From Desulfarculaceae bacterium (lineage in GTDB: Bacteria > Desulfobacterota > Desulfarculia > Desulfarculales > Desulfarculaceae), in NCBI GenBank assembly GCA_021737145.1, contig JAIPEN010000004.1, positions 62,001 to 126,000 on the forward strand: 64,000 nucleotides of DNA. Direction: 5' to 3'. Shown piece after piece: positions 7,434 to 15,402 of the stretch. The notes below the pieces were generated by a model that saw only the letters and a list, made by a program, of their open reading frames with translations, was not told the DNA's origin and searched no databases. Within the stretch, counting starts at the first letter, position 1; each line of letters begins with the position of its first letter. The translations under genes were made by a program, and so were the position numbers.

Positions 7434-8213
7434 CTAGTTCTCCGGGAAGACGGGCTCGCGCTTCTCAATGCCTGCGCTGAAGCCCTCCTGGGCATCGGGC
7501 AGCAAGGCGGCGATGGCCATCATCTCCTTGGCGTAGTGATAGGCCTGGTCCTCGGTCATTTCGATCTGGGCATAGAACACCTGCTTGGAGATGCCCAAGG
7601 TGATGCGCGAGCCCTTGGCGATCTCCTGGGCCAAGGCAAAGGTCTCCTCCTCCAGCTTGTCGTCAGGCACCACCCGGTTGATCAGACCCATTTCCACGGA
7701 CTCCTGGGCGCTGTAAAGATTCCCGGTGAATAGCATTTCCAGGCATTTTTTGGAGCCGACCGCCCGGCTGACCGCCACGGTGGGGGTGGAGCAGTTGTAG
7801 CCGATCTTCAGGCCGGTCATGCCGAACTTGGCGCCCTCTTCCGCGGCCACGGCCAGGTCGCAGCCAGCCACCAGATGGCAACCGCCGGCCATGGCGATGC
7901 CGTGCACCTGGGCGATGATGGGCATGCGCACCTTGCGCATGCAGGTCATCATGTCGTAGGAGGTCTGGAACAGGTTGCGGATGGACGAGGGAGTGCCGTC
8001 GCGCACCTCAAGGCGGTCGTGGCCAGAGCAGAAGACCTTGCCATTGGCCCTGAGGATAACCACCTTGACTTCGGTGCCTTTTGCCCAGTCGGTGAGGCAG
8101 TCGGTGATTTCCTTCTCCACCGCTGCGCCCAGGGCGTTCATCTTGTCTGGCTGGTTGAGGGTCAGGATGCCGATCTTATCCTTGACCTCGCTCAGGATGT
8201 ATTTGTAAGCCAT
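7434..8213 (-). CDS. enoyl-CoA hydratase/isomerase family protein (ECHDC3-like)
   Basis: Crotonase-fold protein of 259 residues acting on an unknown acyl-CoA. The oxyanion-hole segments CSGHD (about 63-67) and AMAGGCHLVAGCD (about 107-119) are present. The position of the first catalytic Glu of true hydratases (PE before LG.IPG) reads GLKIGYNCSTP instead, while the second region keeps CLEML. This pattern, and the C-terminal EGFSAGIEKREPVF, resemble the ECHDC3 subgroup, so hydratase activity is doubtful. It follows dctM by about 130 bases with no terminator between and probably belongs to the TRAP operon, perhaps processing the imported carboxylate after CoA activation. Confidence 0.85.
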   Translation of the reverse strand: MAYKYILSEVKDKIGILTLNQPDKMNALGAAVEKEITDCLTDWAKGTEVKVVILRANGKVFCSGHDRLEVRDGTPSSIRNLFQTSYDMMTCMRKVRMPIIAQVHGIAMAGGCHLVAGCDLAVAAEEGAKFGMTGLKIGYNCSTPTVAVSRAVGSKKCLEMLFTGNLYSAQESVEMGLINRVVPDDKLEEETFALAQEIAKGSRITLGISKQVFYAQIEMTEDQAYHYAKEMMAIAALLPDAQEGFSAGIEKREPVFPEN

Positions 8214-8341
8214 GTCATTGCCTCCGTGTACTGGGAAGACTCCTGCCGTCTGGCGCGGGAATCTCTAGAAATTCCAATATGGTTGATTGCGAAGCTACTT
8301 ATGTTCTTAACCTATCTGTCCCCTAGTATTCAAACCCTTTG

Positions 8342-9670
8342 TCACGACCGCATGACGCTGGGTAGATAAGTGGCCAGCTCCGGCCAGAAGTACAGGATCA
8401 GCAGGGCCACGAACTGGATGGCGATAAAGGGCACGCAACCCCGGTAGATGTCGGTGAGCTTCACCTCTGGAGGCGCTATCCCCTTCAGGTAGAAGATCGA
8501 ATAGGCAAAGGGTGGAGTTATGTAGGAAATCTGTAGGGTTATGCAGAAGAGCATTGCGAACCACAAGGGATCCCAACCCATGGACTTCACGATGGGCACG
8601 AAGATGGGGATCACCACCAGCAGGATGCCGATCCAGTCCATGAACATGCCTAAAATGAAGATGAGCCCCAGCATGAGGATGAGCAGCCCGGTGGGGCCCA
8701 GGTCCACTGAGAGCAGCATGTCGCCGATGAGATTGCCGCCACCCAGTTTGTTAAAGGTGGACATGAAGTACTTGGCGCCCAGCACCAGCCACATGATGAA
8801 GGTGCTGATCTTCAGGGCGCTGAAGCAGGTCTCCTTGAGCATTTTCAGGCTGAGCTTGCCGTAGAAGGCGGTGATGAGCAGAGCGCCCAAGGCGCCCAGG
8901 GAAGCCGCCTCGGTGGGGGCGGCCCAACCAAAGAATATACTTCCCAAAACCGCCAGGACCAGCCCCACGGGCGGCAATCCGGCCACCAGCAGCAGCTTGG
9001 CGACCTCCTTCTTGGAATACTGGGCCGCCTCCTCCTTGGAGACCGGCGGGCCCAGTTGAGGTTTAATCCCGCATACCACGATCATGTAAAGAACGTAGAG
9101 CCCGGCCATGATCAGGCCCGGGAAGATGGCGGCCATGAACAGCTTGGCAATGGACACGCCCGCCTGAGGGCCGTAGAGGATCATCATGATGCTAGGGGGA
9201 ATGATCACCCCCAGCCCGCCGCCGGCGCAGATGGCGCCTGAGGCCATTTTCTTGTCATACCCGTACCTTAGCATCGAAGGCAGGGCGATGAGCCCGATGG
9301 CGATCACCGAGGCCCCGGCGATGCCGGTGCAGGCGGCGAACATGGTGGCCAGGGCCATGGTGGAGATGGCCAGGCCGCCCCGGATGGGGCCCAGCAGCAG
9401 GCGCAGGCCCATGTAGAGCCGGTCGGCCAACTGGGCCTTTTCCAGTACAACCCCCATGAAGACGAACAGGGGGATGGCCAGAAGCGACCATCCGGACATG
9501 ACCCCGTAAGTGCTCAAAGCTGCTTGATAACTGGCTGCATTGAATCCATAGGCCAGGGCTCCGAACAGCACGCCCAAGGCGCCCAGCATAAAAGCCACCG
9601 GGAAGCCAATGATAACGCCGCCCAAGAGCATGCAGACCATCAGGATGGCGTATATCTCATGAAGCGACAT
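8342..9670 (-). CDS. dctM: TRAP transporter large permease (DctM)
   Basis: Large membrane subunit of a tripartite ATP-independent periplasmic transporter, carrying solute across the inner membrane with sodium or proton coupling. 442 residues, about 12 hydrophobic helices starting at residue 8, with the conserved early PVAFMLGALGV segment and GAGGGLGVIIPPSIMMILYG-like loop (read here as CAGGGLGVIIPPS). The length is standard for DctM. It overlaps the dctQ gene by 14 bases, indicating tight translational coupling. The substrate is not evident from sequence. Confidence 0.95.
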   Translation of the reverse strand: MSLHEIYAILMVCMLLGGVIIGFPVAFMLGALGVLFGALAYGFNAASYQAALSTYGVMSGWSLLAIPLFVFMGVVLEKAQLADRLYMGLRLLLGPIRGGLAISTMALATMFAACTGIAGASVIAIGLIALPSMLRYGYDKKMASGAICAGGGLGVIIPPSIMMILYGPQAGVSIAKLFMAAIFPGLIMAGLYVLYMIVVCGIKPQLGPPVSKEEAAQYSKKEVAKLLLVAGLPPVGLVLAVLGSIFFGWAAPTEAASLGALGALLITAFYGKLSLKMLKETCFSALKISTFIMWLVLGAKYFMSTFNKLGGGNLIGDMLLSVDLGPTGLLILMLGLIFILGMFMDWIGILLVVIPIFVPIVKSMGWDPLWFAMLFCITLQISYITPPFAYSIFYLKGIAPPEVKLTDIYRGCVPFIAIQFVALLILYFWPELATYLPSVMRS

Positions 9671-10169
9671 ACTGATCCCTCCCGGCCAAGGTGTATATAT
9701 TCTTGAGCAATTCAGCTAAGGACTGAAGGAACATGAGTGCGAAGGTAAGGGGCATCACAAACTTGTAGGGCCAGATGGCCGGATGCCAGGCGCTTTGGAT
9801 CGACACCTCGCGGGCCTCGAAGCTGTACAAAAAATCCATCCAGGTGGATGAAAGCAGAAACACGCACATAGGTAGCATGAACGCCACGTAGAACAGCACT
9901 TCCAACCAGGCCCTGGTCTTGACGGAGAAGGAGTTGTACAGCACGTCCACCCTCACGTGGCCTTTGTGCAGCAGCGTGTAGGCCCCGGCGATCATGAAGT
10001 TAGTGCCGTAAACCATGTAATTGACATCAAAAGCCCAGTCTGTGGCCCGTCCGGTGACCCGTCTGGCGAACAAATCCCAGGCCACGGTTATGCACAGGAC
10101 CAGAAACAGCCAGGAAACGGCCTTGCCGCTCCATTCGCTCATCCAGTCGACTATCTTTATAAATGCCAT
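9657..10169 (-). CDS. dctQ: TRAP transporter small permease (DctQ)
   Basis: Small four-helix membrane subunit that bridges the binding protein and the large permease. 170 residues with hydrophobic spans near 17-35, 50-70, 88-108 and 133-150, and the polar TDWAFDVNYMVYGTNFMIAG region typical of the mannitol/chloroaromatic-type TRAP subgroup. It lies between the dctP gene (88 bases upstream, with a hairpin in the gap) and dctM (overlapping). Confidence 0.92.
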   Translation of the reverse strand: MAFIKIVDWMSEWSGKAVSWLFLVLCITVAWDLFARRVTGRATDWAFDVNYMVYGTNFMIAGAYTLLHKGHVRVDVLYNSFSVKTRAWLEVLFYVAFMLPMCVFLLSSTWMDFLYSFEAREVSIQSAWHPAIWPYKFVMPLTFALMFLQSLAELLKNIYTLAGRDQYVAS

Positions 10170-10206
10170 CGCGCGAGGCTCCTTGGTTGCATACGAAAGG
10201 CCAGCC

Positions 10207-10227
10207 CCCGCCCACTTTCGGGGCGGG
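10207..10227 (-). other. hairpin between TRAP binding-protein and permease genes
   Basis: CCCGCCC (10207-10213) and GGGCGGG (10221-10227) with a 7-base loop form a GC-only hairpin in the 88-base gap between dctP and dctQ. No T-run follows. Such hairpins often stabilise the upstream binding-protein message and reduce permease expression; this role is inference. Confidence 0.45.
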
Positions 10228-10257
10228 CGGGAGCCGGCTGTTGCTTCTCGAACTAGC

Positions 10258-11352
10258 TTAGATCAGGTCGTCCACGTACTTGACGTACTTGCCGTAGCCT
10301 TCCTGGTTGAAGAACACATCGTGGTACTTCATGTATTCAGCCAACTCCGGAAGCTCTTTCATCTTCTTGGCGTAGAATTCGTTGGCCTTGTTGTGGATGA
10401 ACTCGCCCACGTCCATGGGGATGACGGCGATCTTGGCGCCCTGCTTCTCAGCCTTCTTCATGGCCAGGAAGTCCAGGAAAAGACACTCGGCCAGAGACCA
10501 CTTCATGGACTCGAAAGCCGCTTCTTTAATCTGCTTCTTCAGGTCAGCCGGCACCTTGGCCCATACGTCCTTGTTCACGAAGAACATCAGGTCGCAGGGG
10601 GCGGAGCTGTAGGGGTTGAAGTAGATGTACTTGGCCACGTCGGCGAAGCCCAAGTCCACATCGCCGAAGAAGTTGGCGAACTCGCAAGCATCGATCACGC
10701 CGCGCTCCATGGCTGGCATAACCTCGCCGGCGGGCATGCCCACCACCGAGCAACCGGCGAACTTGAACACGTCGCCGCGCACGCCCACAGAGCGAATCTT
10801 AAGCGATTGCAGATCTTTGATGGACTTAATGGGCTTGGTGGAATACAGGAAGGTTTCAGTGGTCTGCATGGCGCTGGGCAGTATCTTCACGCCGAACTTA
10901 TCCATGCCGATCTTTTCCAGCTCTTTCCATACCGGCGTGGCGTAGTCCTTGGTGCGGGCCACGTCCTTTGTGCCGTGGTAGAAGGCCATCTTCTCCACCG
11001 GGCCCAGGCCGGGAGCCGAGCAGTACATGCCGCTGGTCCAGTCCTTGCGCATGGTGTAGCAGGTGCAGGCCAGGCCAGCCGGCAGCACGCCGCGCTGCAC
11101 CGCGTTCCAGACCTCATAACCAGGCACGATCTCGCCAGCGCTGTGCCGCTCAAACTTCACCCGCCCGTTGGTCCATTTCTCGATGAAGTCCAGGGTGCGC
11201 ATCTGCAAATAGTGCAAACCGCTCCCGCGGGGCCAAGAAGACTGGACCTTCCAGACGAACTCCGGCTTATCCGCCGCCATCGACGGCAGAGTAAAGGCCA
11301 AGCCCAGCATGAGGGCCAAGGCCAGCACCATCAATTTCTTCCCAGGTCTCAT
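10258..11352 (-). CDS. dctP: TRAP transporter periplasmic substrate-binding protein (DctP)
   Basis: Periplasmic solute receptor of the TRAP system. 364 residues with a clear Sec signal peptide (RPGKK n-region, LALALMLGLAF core, cleavage near PSMA-ADK about residue 27). The mature part carries the DctP family pattern: WPRGSGLHYLQMRTLDFIEKW near the start, GRVKF, the central SIKDLQSLKIRSVG strand with the arginine expected to bind the ligand carboxylate, and GVIDACEFANFFGD. Start ATG has GGGAGG upstream. First gene of the dctP-dctQ-dctM-crotonase unit. The ligand is probably an organic acid; the identity is unknown. Confidence 0.93.
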   Translation of the reverse strand: MRPGKKLMVLALALMLGLAFTLPSMAADKPEFVWKVQSSWPRGSGLHYLQMRTLDFIEKWTNGRVKFERHSAGEIVPGYEVWNAVQRGVLPAGLACTCYTMRKDWTSGMYCSAPGLGPVEKMAFYHGTKDVARTKDYATPVWKELEKIGMDKFGVKILPSAMQTTETFLYSTKPIKSIKDLQSLKIRSVGVRGDVFKFAGCSVVGMPAGEVMPAMERGVIDACEFANFFGDVDLGFADVAKYIYFNPYSSAPCDLMFFVNKDVWAKVPADLKKQIKEAAFESMKWSLAECLFLDFLAMKKAEKQGAKIAVIPMDVGEFIHNKANEFYAKKMKELPELAEYMKYHDVFFNQEGYGKYVKYVDDLI

Positions 11353-11803
11353 TACTTCCTCCCTTGTTGGTGATTGGTTTCGCTATTGCTCCATATGTCT
11401 TCAGCACCGGCTGCCAAAAAGGCGGCGGCGCATAGCCGCGAAAGATCTGGCGTGTACCTGGGAGTTGTGACGATGATGCGTGAAAATGCGATTTAACTCC
11501 TCCTTAGTTCCTCCTGCGCCCGGCCGGGTCATGGGCTCCGGAGCCCCTCTCCTGCAAGCCTTTTGGGCCGACACCACTTGGCCGTACACATAAAGCAAAA
11601 CGCATGCCACGGGCCCGAATCAGCCCCTTTTGGGCGCCTTGCGTACGGCTTTGACTTGATTGGTGCGAATGTTGCAAAAACTTGAAGGGCTCCGCCCAGC
11701 CCCCAAAGGATGGCGAGAGCGCGAATGGCTATCACTCCGGCGAAAGGGATGTCTTTTGGGAAAGAAGCTCCAGGCACACGGTATCAAGGGAGGGATCGCG
11801 GCA
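11353..11803. other. intergenic region upstream of the TRAP operon and the Cys-rich protein gene
   Basis: About 450 bases between divergent genes. It must hold both promoters, but I see no strong sigma-70 or sigma-54 match. At 11659-11680 a degenerate relative of the activator-site motif occurs (ATTGGTGCGAATGTTGCAA, one base longer between the half-sites). The frame of the downstream gene stays open back to 11660, so its start could lie inside this region. Short minus frames here have no ribosome sites and are not called. Confidence 0.4.
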
Positions 11804-12856
11804 ATGTTGCTGGCCGGGCTGCTGTTGCTGGGAGTCTCTCCGGCCCTGGCGGGCGGCTGCTTTCCGGATGTCTACTATCAGATGATGTTCAAGCCCGTGT
11901 CCCTGGAGGCCCTACCCGGCGGCGACACCCGCCTGGGGGCCTTCAGCGATTTCCTGGCCGCCAAGGGCGAGGATCCGCACAGCGACCAGGGCTCGGGCTG
12001 CATGTGCGGAGTGAACAACGGGCGTTGGGACCAAGGGCTGGTCAACGCCTCCCCTGCCGACCCCCTGCGGGCGCCAGTGGCCTTGCGCATCGATAAGCTG
12101 CATTTGGATCTCTTCACCCGCAAGGGCAAGCCCCAGGGGCAATCGTTCGGCATCAGCGGCTCCCGGCTGGCCGCCTGCCTGAACTCGGGCCTGAAAAAGG
12201 GGGACTGGCGGCGTTTCGATGCGCCGGGCGGCGCCTGGAAGGCGCCGGGGACTCTGGAGCCGGGCGAGAACCTGATAGGCTGTGTTTGCCTCAAGCCGGA
12301 AGACCGAAGGAAGTCTGGCTATGTAAAGCTCAAGGTGAGCTACACCCCCCTGATCGCGGCCACCTCCCTACCCGGCCCGGGCGCGGCCCAAAAGCACAAG
12401 GGCGGCAAGACCGCGCTGGAGCAAACCGTGAAAATCGGCCCCCTGCCGAATGGCGGTGCGCGCTACTATTTGTTTTCAGTCCCGGCCGGGGCCGCGGACG
12501 CCTCGCTCAGGCTGACCCTGGCTCCGGGCGCGGGCCTAAAGCTCTACACCAGCCAGGCCTGGCAGCCCAAGCAGAGCGCCTGGCAGTCCGGCGACCATGC
12601 ACGAACCATCGCGGCCGGGAAGACCCTGCTGGTCATGGTGCGGGCCACCAAGGCCAAGGCCGGCGGCGAGCTCAAGCTGAGCATGGCCTGGGCCGGGCCA
12701 AAGGCCAAGCTGCCCGCCTCCGCCAGCAAGGCGCTGCCCGCTGGCGCTCCCGGCGCGCGGGTGTTCAAGGTCTATGTGCTGGGCATGGGCACATCTTCCA
12801 AGGCCAGTTCCAGCTTTGACAGCGCTCCGGCCCAGCCCTGCTGCGATGGAAACTGA
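11804..12856 (+). CDS. exported cysteine-rich protein of unknown function
   Basis: I do not recognise this family. From ATG 11804 it has about 350 residues: a hydrophobic stretch MLLAGLLLLGVSPALA then mature GGCFPD. I chose this start because GGGAGGG lies nine bases upstream. However, the preceding in-frame codons (TTG 11756) would add a basic n-region (GKKLQAHGIKGG), so a longer signal peptide is possible. The first third contains CxC-type motifs (GSGCMCGVNNG, IGCVCLKPEDRR) and an LNSGLKKGDWRRFD segment. The second half is Ala/Lys-rich with beta-sandwich-like strands (YYLFSVPAGAADASLRLTL), recalling pre-peptidase C-terminal domains. It ends in CCDGN. Probably periplasmic or surface, perhaps disulfide- or metal-bearing. 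Confidence 0.7.
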   Translation: MLLAGLLLLGVSPALAGGCFPDVYYQMMFKPVSLEALPGGDTRLGAFSDFLAAKGEDPHSDQGSGCMCGVNNGRWDQGLVNASPADPLRAPVALRIDKLHLDLFTRKGKPQGQSFGISGSRLAACLNSGLKKGDWRRFDAPGGAWKAPGTLEPGENLIGCVCLKPEDRRKSGYVKLKVSYTPLIAATSLPGPGAAQKHKGGKTALEQTVKIGPLPNGGARYYLFSVPAGAADASLRLTLAPGAGLKLYTSQAWQPKQSAWQSGDHARTIAAGKTLLVMVRATKAKAGGELKLSMAWAGPKAKLPASASKALPAGAPGARVFKVYVLGMGTSSKASSSFDSAPAQPCCDGN

Positions 12857-12924
12857 GCCCTATTGAGGGCACGGACTCTGCTATAAATTTTTTAAAGTCT
12901 TAATTCGGGTAAGGGAGGTTGCCT

Positions 12925-13914
12925 TTGCACAACAAGCTAATGACGATTCAAGACGCCGTGGCCGCTTATACCTGGGACGGCATGACCTACTGCCACGGGG
13001 CGGCCTTTCCGGTGGGCTCGGATTCGGTGGCCTTTGGCAGGGAGATGGTCAAGCAGAACCGCAAGGACTTGAACGTTATCTGCCACTGTGGTTCCAGCCA
13101 GGTGAACCTGCTGGCCGCGGTGGGCGCGGTCAGGCGGGTGGAGGTCGGCTTCTCCGGCCTGGAGGTCTACGGCTTCGCCAACGGCCTCAACCGGGCGGTG
13201 ACCAGCGGCCAGACGGTGATCGAGGACTACTCCAACGGGGCCATGGCCTTCAGGTTCTTCGGGGGGGCCATGAACTGGCCCTTCGTGCCGGCCACGGTGA
13301 ACATCTGCAATGACCAGCAGTGGTGCTCGGGCGACAACCCCGAGGTCTACCCGGCCACGGACAAGATACCCACCATCACCGACCCCTTCACCGGGCAGAC
13401 CCTGGGCGCCTTCCGTTGTCTCAGGCCCGAGGTGGCGGCGATTCATGTGACCATGGCCGACATCCACGGCAACGCCATCATGCTGGGCAGCGAGTGGAGC
13501 CGCTTCGAGATGTCGCGGGCCGCCGAGAAGGTGGTGTTGGTGGCCGACAAGATCGTGGACACCGCCTGCATGCGCCAATACCCCAACCTGGTGCGGATCA
13601 TCGCCGAAGTGGTGGACGCGGTGGTCTACTGGCCCCTGTGCTCATGGCCCCAGGCCTCCTGCGGTCTCTACGACTCTGACGAGGAGCACATGTTCATGAT
13701 GAACAAGGCCATGAAGACCGCGGAAGGCACCGACGAGTATTGCCGCGACTGGGTCCACTCCTACCAGACCCCGGAGCAGTATTTGGACCTAATCGGCCAG
13801 GATAAGATCGAGAAAGTCACGGCCACGGAGACAGCCTTCTTGATGGACCCGTACCGCCAGTGGATTAAAAGCGACGTGGAAGTGGCCGAGCTTTTGGACC
13901 AGGCAAGGGGATAG
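12925..13914 (+). CDS. family I CoA-transferase, alpha subunit
   Basis: Alpha subunit of a two-subunit CoA-transferase or CoA-thioester hydrolase (GctA/IpdA-like). About 329 residues. The N-terminal MTIQDAVAAYTWDGMTYCHGAAFP region and VHVTMADIHGNA (read IHVTMADIHGNA, about 173-184) are typical of the alpha fold. I chose TTG 12925 because AAGGGAGG sits six bases before it; the ATG at 12940 is too far from it. The beta subunit gene follows after five bases. The substrate is not evident; IpdAB-like members open steroid or ring acyl-CoAs, GctAB-like members move CoA between dicarboxylates. Confidence 0.85.
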   Translation: MHNKLMTIQDAVAAYTWDGMTYCHGAAFPVGSDSVAFGREMVKQNRKDLNVICHCGSSQVNLLAAVGAVRRVEVGFSGLEVYGFANGLNRAVTSGQTVIEDYSNGAMAFRFFGGAMNWPFVPATVNICNDQQWCSGDNPEVYPATDKIPTITDPFTGQTLGAFRCLRPEVAAIHVTMADIHGNAIMLGSEWSRFEMSRAAEKVVLVADKIVDTACMRQYPNLVRIIAEVVDAVVYWPLCSWPQASCGLYDSDEEHMFMMNKAMKTAEGTDEYCRDWVHSYQTPEQYLDLIGQDKIEKVTATETAFLMDPYRQWIKSDVEVAELLDQARG

Positions 13915-13919
13915 GCGCT

Positions 13920-14711
13920 ATGGAATACACCAAGCAGGAATTCATGGCCATCGTCACCGGCCGCGAGATCAAAGACGGCCAGTTGATCATCCTGGGGGTG
14001 GGTCTGTCCATGCTGGCAGGCTACTTCGCCCGGCTCAACCATGCCCCCAACCTCCGGGCCTTCACCGAGGGCGGGGTCTACGGCTCCACCCCGGTGGGCG
14101 GCCTGCCCTGGGGCATCGAGTGCAACCGCATCAGCGCCAACGCCACCAGCTTCACCAACGCCATCGACGCCCTGGGCTTTTTGGTGGCTTCGGGCCGCTG
14201 CGACAACGCGGTGATCGGCGCGGCCCAGGTGGACAAGTACGGCAACGTGAACACCACCGGCATCTGGGAGGAACCGCCTTGGAAGGCGGGCCGCTACCCC
14301 GCCCCCCGGGTGCGCCTCAACGGCTCCGGCGGGGCCAACGACATCGCGGTTGGAGCCAAGAGCTATCTCATCATGGCCTCCCACGAGAGCCGCCGTTTCA
14401 TGGAAAAGGTGGATTACATCTCCTCGCCAGGCTATCTGGACGGCGGCGACGCCCGGGAGCGCTGCGGCTTTGTGGGCGGCGGCCCTTCGGCCATCATCTC
14501 CACCCTGGGCATTCTGCGCCCCGACCCGCTGACCAAGGAGTTCTATCTGGAGGCCTACTATCCCTTCACCAACGTGGAGGAGGTGGGAGAGTCAACCGGC
14601 TGGGAGCTGAAGGTTTCGCCCGAGGTCAAGGTGGTGCCCGAGCCCAGCGAACAGGAGCTCAAAAACCTGCGAGCCGTGGACACCACCGGTTCGCTGCGCA
14701 AAAAGGGCTAA
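13920..14711 (+). CDS. family I CoA-transferase, beta subunit
   Basis: Beta subunit partner of the preceding gene, 263 residues. In this family the beta subunit carries the catalytic glutamate in an ESG/EGG-type turn; here FTEGGVYGSTP (about 48-58) offers the candidate Glu. GAAQVDKYGNVNTT (about 100-113) and LNGSGGANDIA are conserved structural loops. The start ATG has AGGGGAT upstream. A hairpin terminator follows. The pairing is firm; the substrate is open. Confidence 0.86.
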   Translation: MEYTKQEFMAIVTGREIKDGQLIILGVGLSMLAGYFARLNHAPNLRAFTEGGVYGSTPVGGLPWGIECNRISANATSFTNAIDALGFLVASGRCDNAVIGAAQVDKYGNVNTTGIWEEPPWKAGRYPAPRVRLNGSGGANDIAVGAKSYLIMASHESRRFMEKVDYISSPGYLDGGDARERCGFVGGGPSAIISTLGILRPDPLTKEFYLEAYYPFTNVEEVGESTGWELKVSPEVKVVPEPSEQELKNLRAVDTTGSLRKKG

Positions 14712-14730
14712 GGCCTTTTTTCATCCCAGT

Positions 14731-14782
14731 GGGCTGGACAGCTTTCACCATCCTAAGCCTGTCCAGCCCGCCGGCTCTTTTT
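14731..14782 (+). terminator. probable Rho-independent terminator after the CoA-transferase genes
   Basis: A perfect 11-base stem, GGGCTGGACAG (14731-14741) with CTGTCCAGCCC (14759-14769) and a 17-base loop, is followed seven bases later by CTCTTTTT. The gap between stem and T-run is longer than ideal, so efficiency is uncertain. Confidence 0.6.
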
Positions 14783-14793
14783 GGGGGTGCCCC

Positions 14794-15390
14794 ATGTCCC
14801 GGCTGATTCTAATCTCCGCGCTCTGCGTTGTTGCCCTGATGCTTTTTCTGGCCGGGCCGGGCTGCTCTTCCGAGGAAGAGCACGCCCCCGCGCCGGCCGC
14901 CCAAGCGCAGGCGCATGACCACGGCCACGATCATGAGCACGGCGAGGGGCACCTGGCTCCCGCGCCCCCTGACATCAAACGCACTCCGGAAGAAATAGAG
15001 CGCCTCCGCCAGCAGCGAGTCCAGGCCATGGCCGAAGCGGACGAGGCCTACGCCAAGATGGAGATCGACCCCGCCTTGGCCGCCAAGCATCTGGGGTTCG
15101 ATGACAACGGCAAGGTTTTCGAACTGGGCATGAGCCTGGAAAAGGCCATGAAGGCGGTGCTCGCCGGGGGCAACCGCTGCCGCCTGCGCAGCGGCGAGGC
15201 GGGCCCGGATCCATACAAGATGGAGATCGTGACCAAAGATTCCCGCATGCTTTGCTTTGACATCCGGGAGCAAGGCAATTATTTGCTCATCGAGCGCCTG
15301 AGCATGGCCAAGCTGGACGGCGGCCTCACAGTGCGCCGTCATGGGCCCAAGGCCGCCTTTTATCTTATGACCTTCATGCGGAGCCTGTAG
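14794..15390 (+). CDS. putative lipoprotein with histidine-rich metal-binding segment
   Basis: 198 residues, no recognised domain. An N-terminal hydrophobic segment (about 4-22) ends LAGPGC, an imperfect lipobox, so lipid attachment at Cys24 is likely but not certain. Next come SSEEEHAPAP and the run HDHGHDHEHGEGH (about 42-54), which suggests binding of zinc, nickel or copper outside the inner membrane. A helical stretch (KRTPEEIERLRQQR) leads to a compact C-terminal domain (about 90-198). It converges with the minus-strand gene at 15403. Function unknown. Confidence 0.7.
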   Translation: MSRLILISALCVVALMLFLAGPGCSSEEEHAPAPAAQAQAHDHGHDHEHGEGHLAPAPPDIKRTPEEIERLRQQRVQAMAEADEAYAKMEIDPALAAKHLGFDDNGKVFELGMSLEKAMKAVLAGGNRCRLRSGEAGPDPYKMEIVTKDSRMLCFDIREQGNYLLIERLSMAKLDGGLTVRRHGPKAAFYLMTFMRSL

Positions 15391-15402
15391 GCCCCGCGCT
15401 CC

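Noticed and set aside
10021..11373. 450-codon plus-strand frame across dctP
   Set aside because: Antisense shadow of a clear TRAP binding protein; no recognisable protein pattern, rich in His/Gly/Leu typical of GC-rich antisense frames.
11393..11420. Second sigma-54 promoter before dctP
   Set aside because: TTGGCAGCCGGTGCTG looks similar, but the GG-to-GC distance is eight bases, not ten.
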